From Bacteroidota bacterium (GTDB lineage: Bacteria > Bacteroidota > Bacteroidia > Bacteroidales > GCA-2748055): a stretch of 7,200 bases of DNA. The translations under genes and the position numbers were made by a program. The stretch lies in contig DAOWNM010000138.1 in the NCBI GenBank assembly GCA_030642565.1, forward strand, positions 1 through 7,200, written 5' to 3'. Under the pieces are notes generated by a model. That model ran no database searches. It saw only the letters and a program-made list of their open reading frames with translations, and was not told the origin of the DNA. Shown here piece by piece: positions 6,975 to 7,200 of the stretch (within the stretch, counting starts at the first letter, position 1; each line of letters begins with the position of its first letter).

Positions 6975-7200
6975 TTAATCAAAATTCAGATTATCTATAA
7001 GCCTCACGCCATTTAATTGAACGGCTATACAGCCCACTTTGTTCACCGTTTCATCCCATTTATTAACCGGTGTAAGCGCTTTATCTTCAACAATTTCAAA
7101 ATATTCCAACTCCATTTCGGGTTGCTTTTTAAACTGGAGAGTGACCCAATCTTTCAATTGTATGGGAGTGAGGGTATCCATTTTCTCCCTGGCATGGTTC
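6975..7200 (-). CDS. panC: Pantothenate synthetase, C-terminal end (runs off right edge)
   Basis: Pantothenate--beta-alanine ligase, which joins pantoate and beta-alanine using ATP in the last step of pantothenate synthesis. Only the last 74 residues are inside the window; the frame is open to the edge and the ATG at 7181 is an internal methionine. Recognised by the C-terminal domain pattern MELEYFEIVEDKALTPV, then a W and GCIAVQLNGVRLIDNL just before the TAA at 6977-6975. The catalytic N-terminal ATP-binding domain (with its HxGH motif) lies outside the window, so activity cannot be judged. The identification rests on the conserved tail together with panD lying directly downstream, a common arrangement. 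The promoter of this five-gene cluster must also lie outside the window or further upstream. Confidence 0.9.
   Translation of the reverse strand, partial: NHAREKMDTLTPIQLKDWVTLQFKKQPEMELEYFEIVEDKALTPVNKWDETVNKVGCIAVQLNGVRLIDNLNFD

Noticed and set aside
6970..6977. TAAATTTG on the minus strand, an exact match to the Bacteroidota -7 consensus, just upstream of panD
   Set aside because: No TTG/TTTG -33 element is found at the proper distance, the motif includes the panC stop codon, and matches are expected by chance in AT-rich spacers. An internal promoter remains possible but is not supported.

Overview
The window looks like ordinary chromosomal DNA from a member of the Bacteroidota, most likely a Bacteroidales-type organism. 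This is inferred from the style of the proteins (a PanD with the family's usual Bacteroidota signature, a stand-alone RfaE2 rather than a fused HldE, a PBP1A of about 800 residues), from weak or absent Shine-Dalgarno sequences, and from the AT-rich intergenic DNA. Species cannot be decided from the sequence alone. Coding density is very high: the longest stretch without a gene is 81 bases (1244-1324), so no large unexplained region exists.

Layout from left to right. (1) 1-1243, minus strand: the N-terminal 414 codons of DNA topoisomerase I (topA), running off the left edge. (2) 1244-1324: a short, AT-rich divergent intergenic region that must hold the start signals for topA and its neighbour; it contains a perfect 7-base inverted repeat. 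(3) 1325-3712, plus strand: a class A penicillin-binding protein of the PBP1A type with all glycosyltransferase and transpeptidase motifs intact. (4) 3719-7200, minus strand: five closely packed genes, read right to left as panC (only the C-terminal end is present), panD, a UPF0104/flippase-like membrane protein, rfaE2 and radA. Gaps are 23, -3, 1 and -13 bases respectively (negative values are overlaps), which strongly suggests one transcript with translational coupling. The PBP and radA genes converge with only 6 bases between their stop codons.

How the genes work together. PanC and PanD supply the same pathway: PanD makes beta-alanine, which PanC joins to pantoate to form pantothenate, the precursor of coenzyme A. 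RfaE2 makes ADP-heptose for lipopolysaccharide core or other glycoconjugates, and the membrane protein upstream of it may also serve the cell envelope, though its substrate is unknown. RadA processes recombination intermediates and is probably carried along in the operon as a housekeeping gene. The plus-strand PBP1A builds peptidoglycan, and TopA relaxes negative supercoils.

I found no evidence for a novel defence system, mobile element, CRISPR array or RNA gene. The points worth a second look are modest: the unknown role of the membrane protein next to rfaE2, the mixed-function operon, the gene overlaps and a TTG start, the inverted repeat in the divergent intergenic region, and the nearly touching convergent genes.
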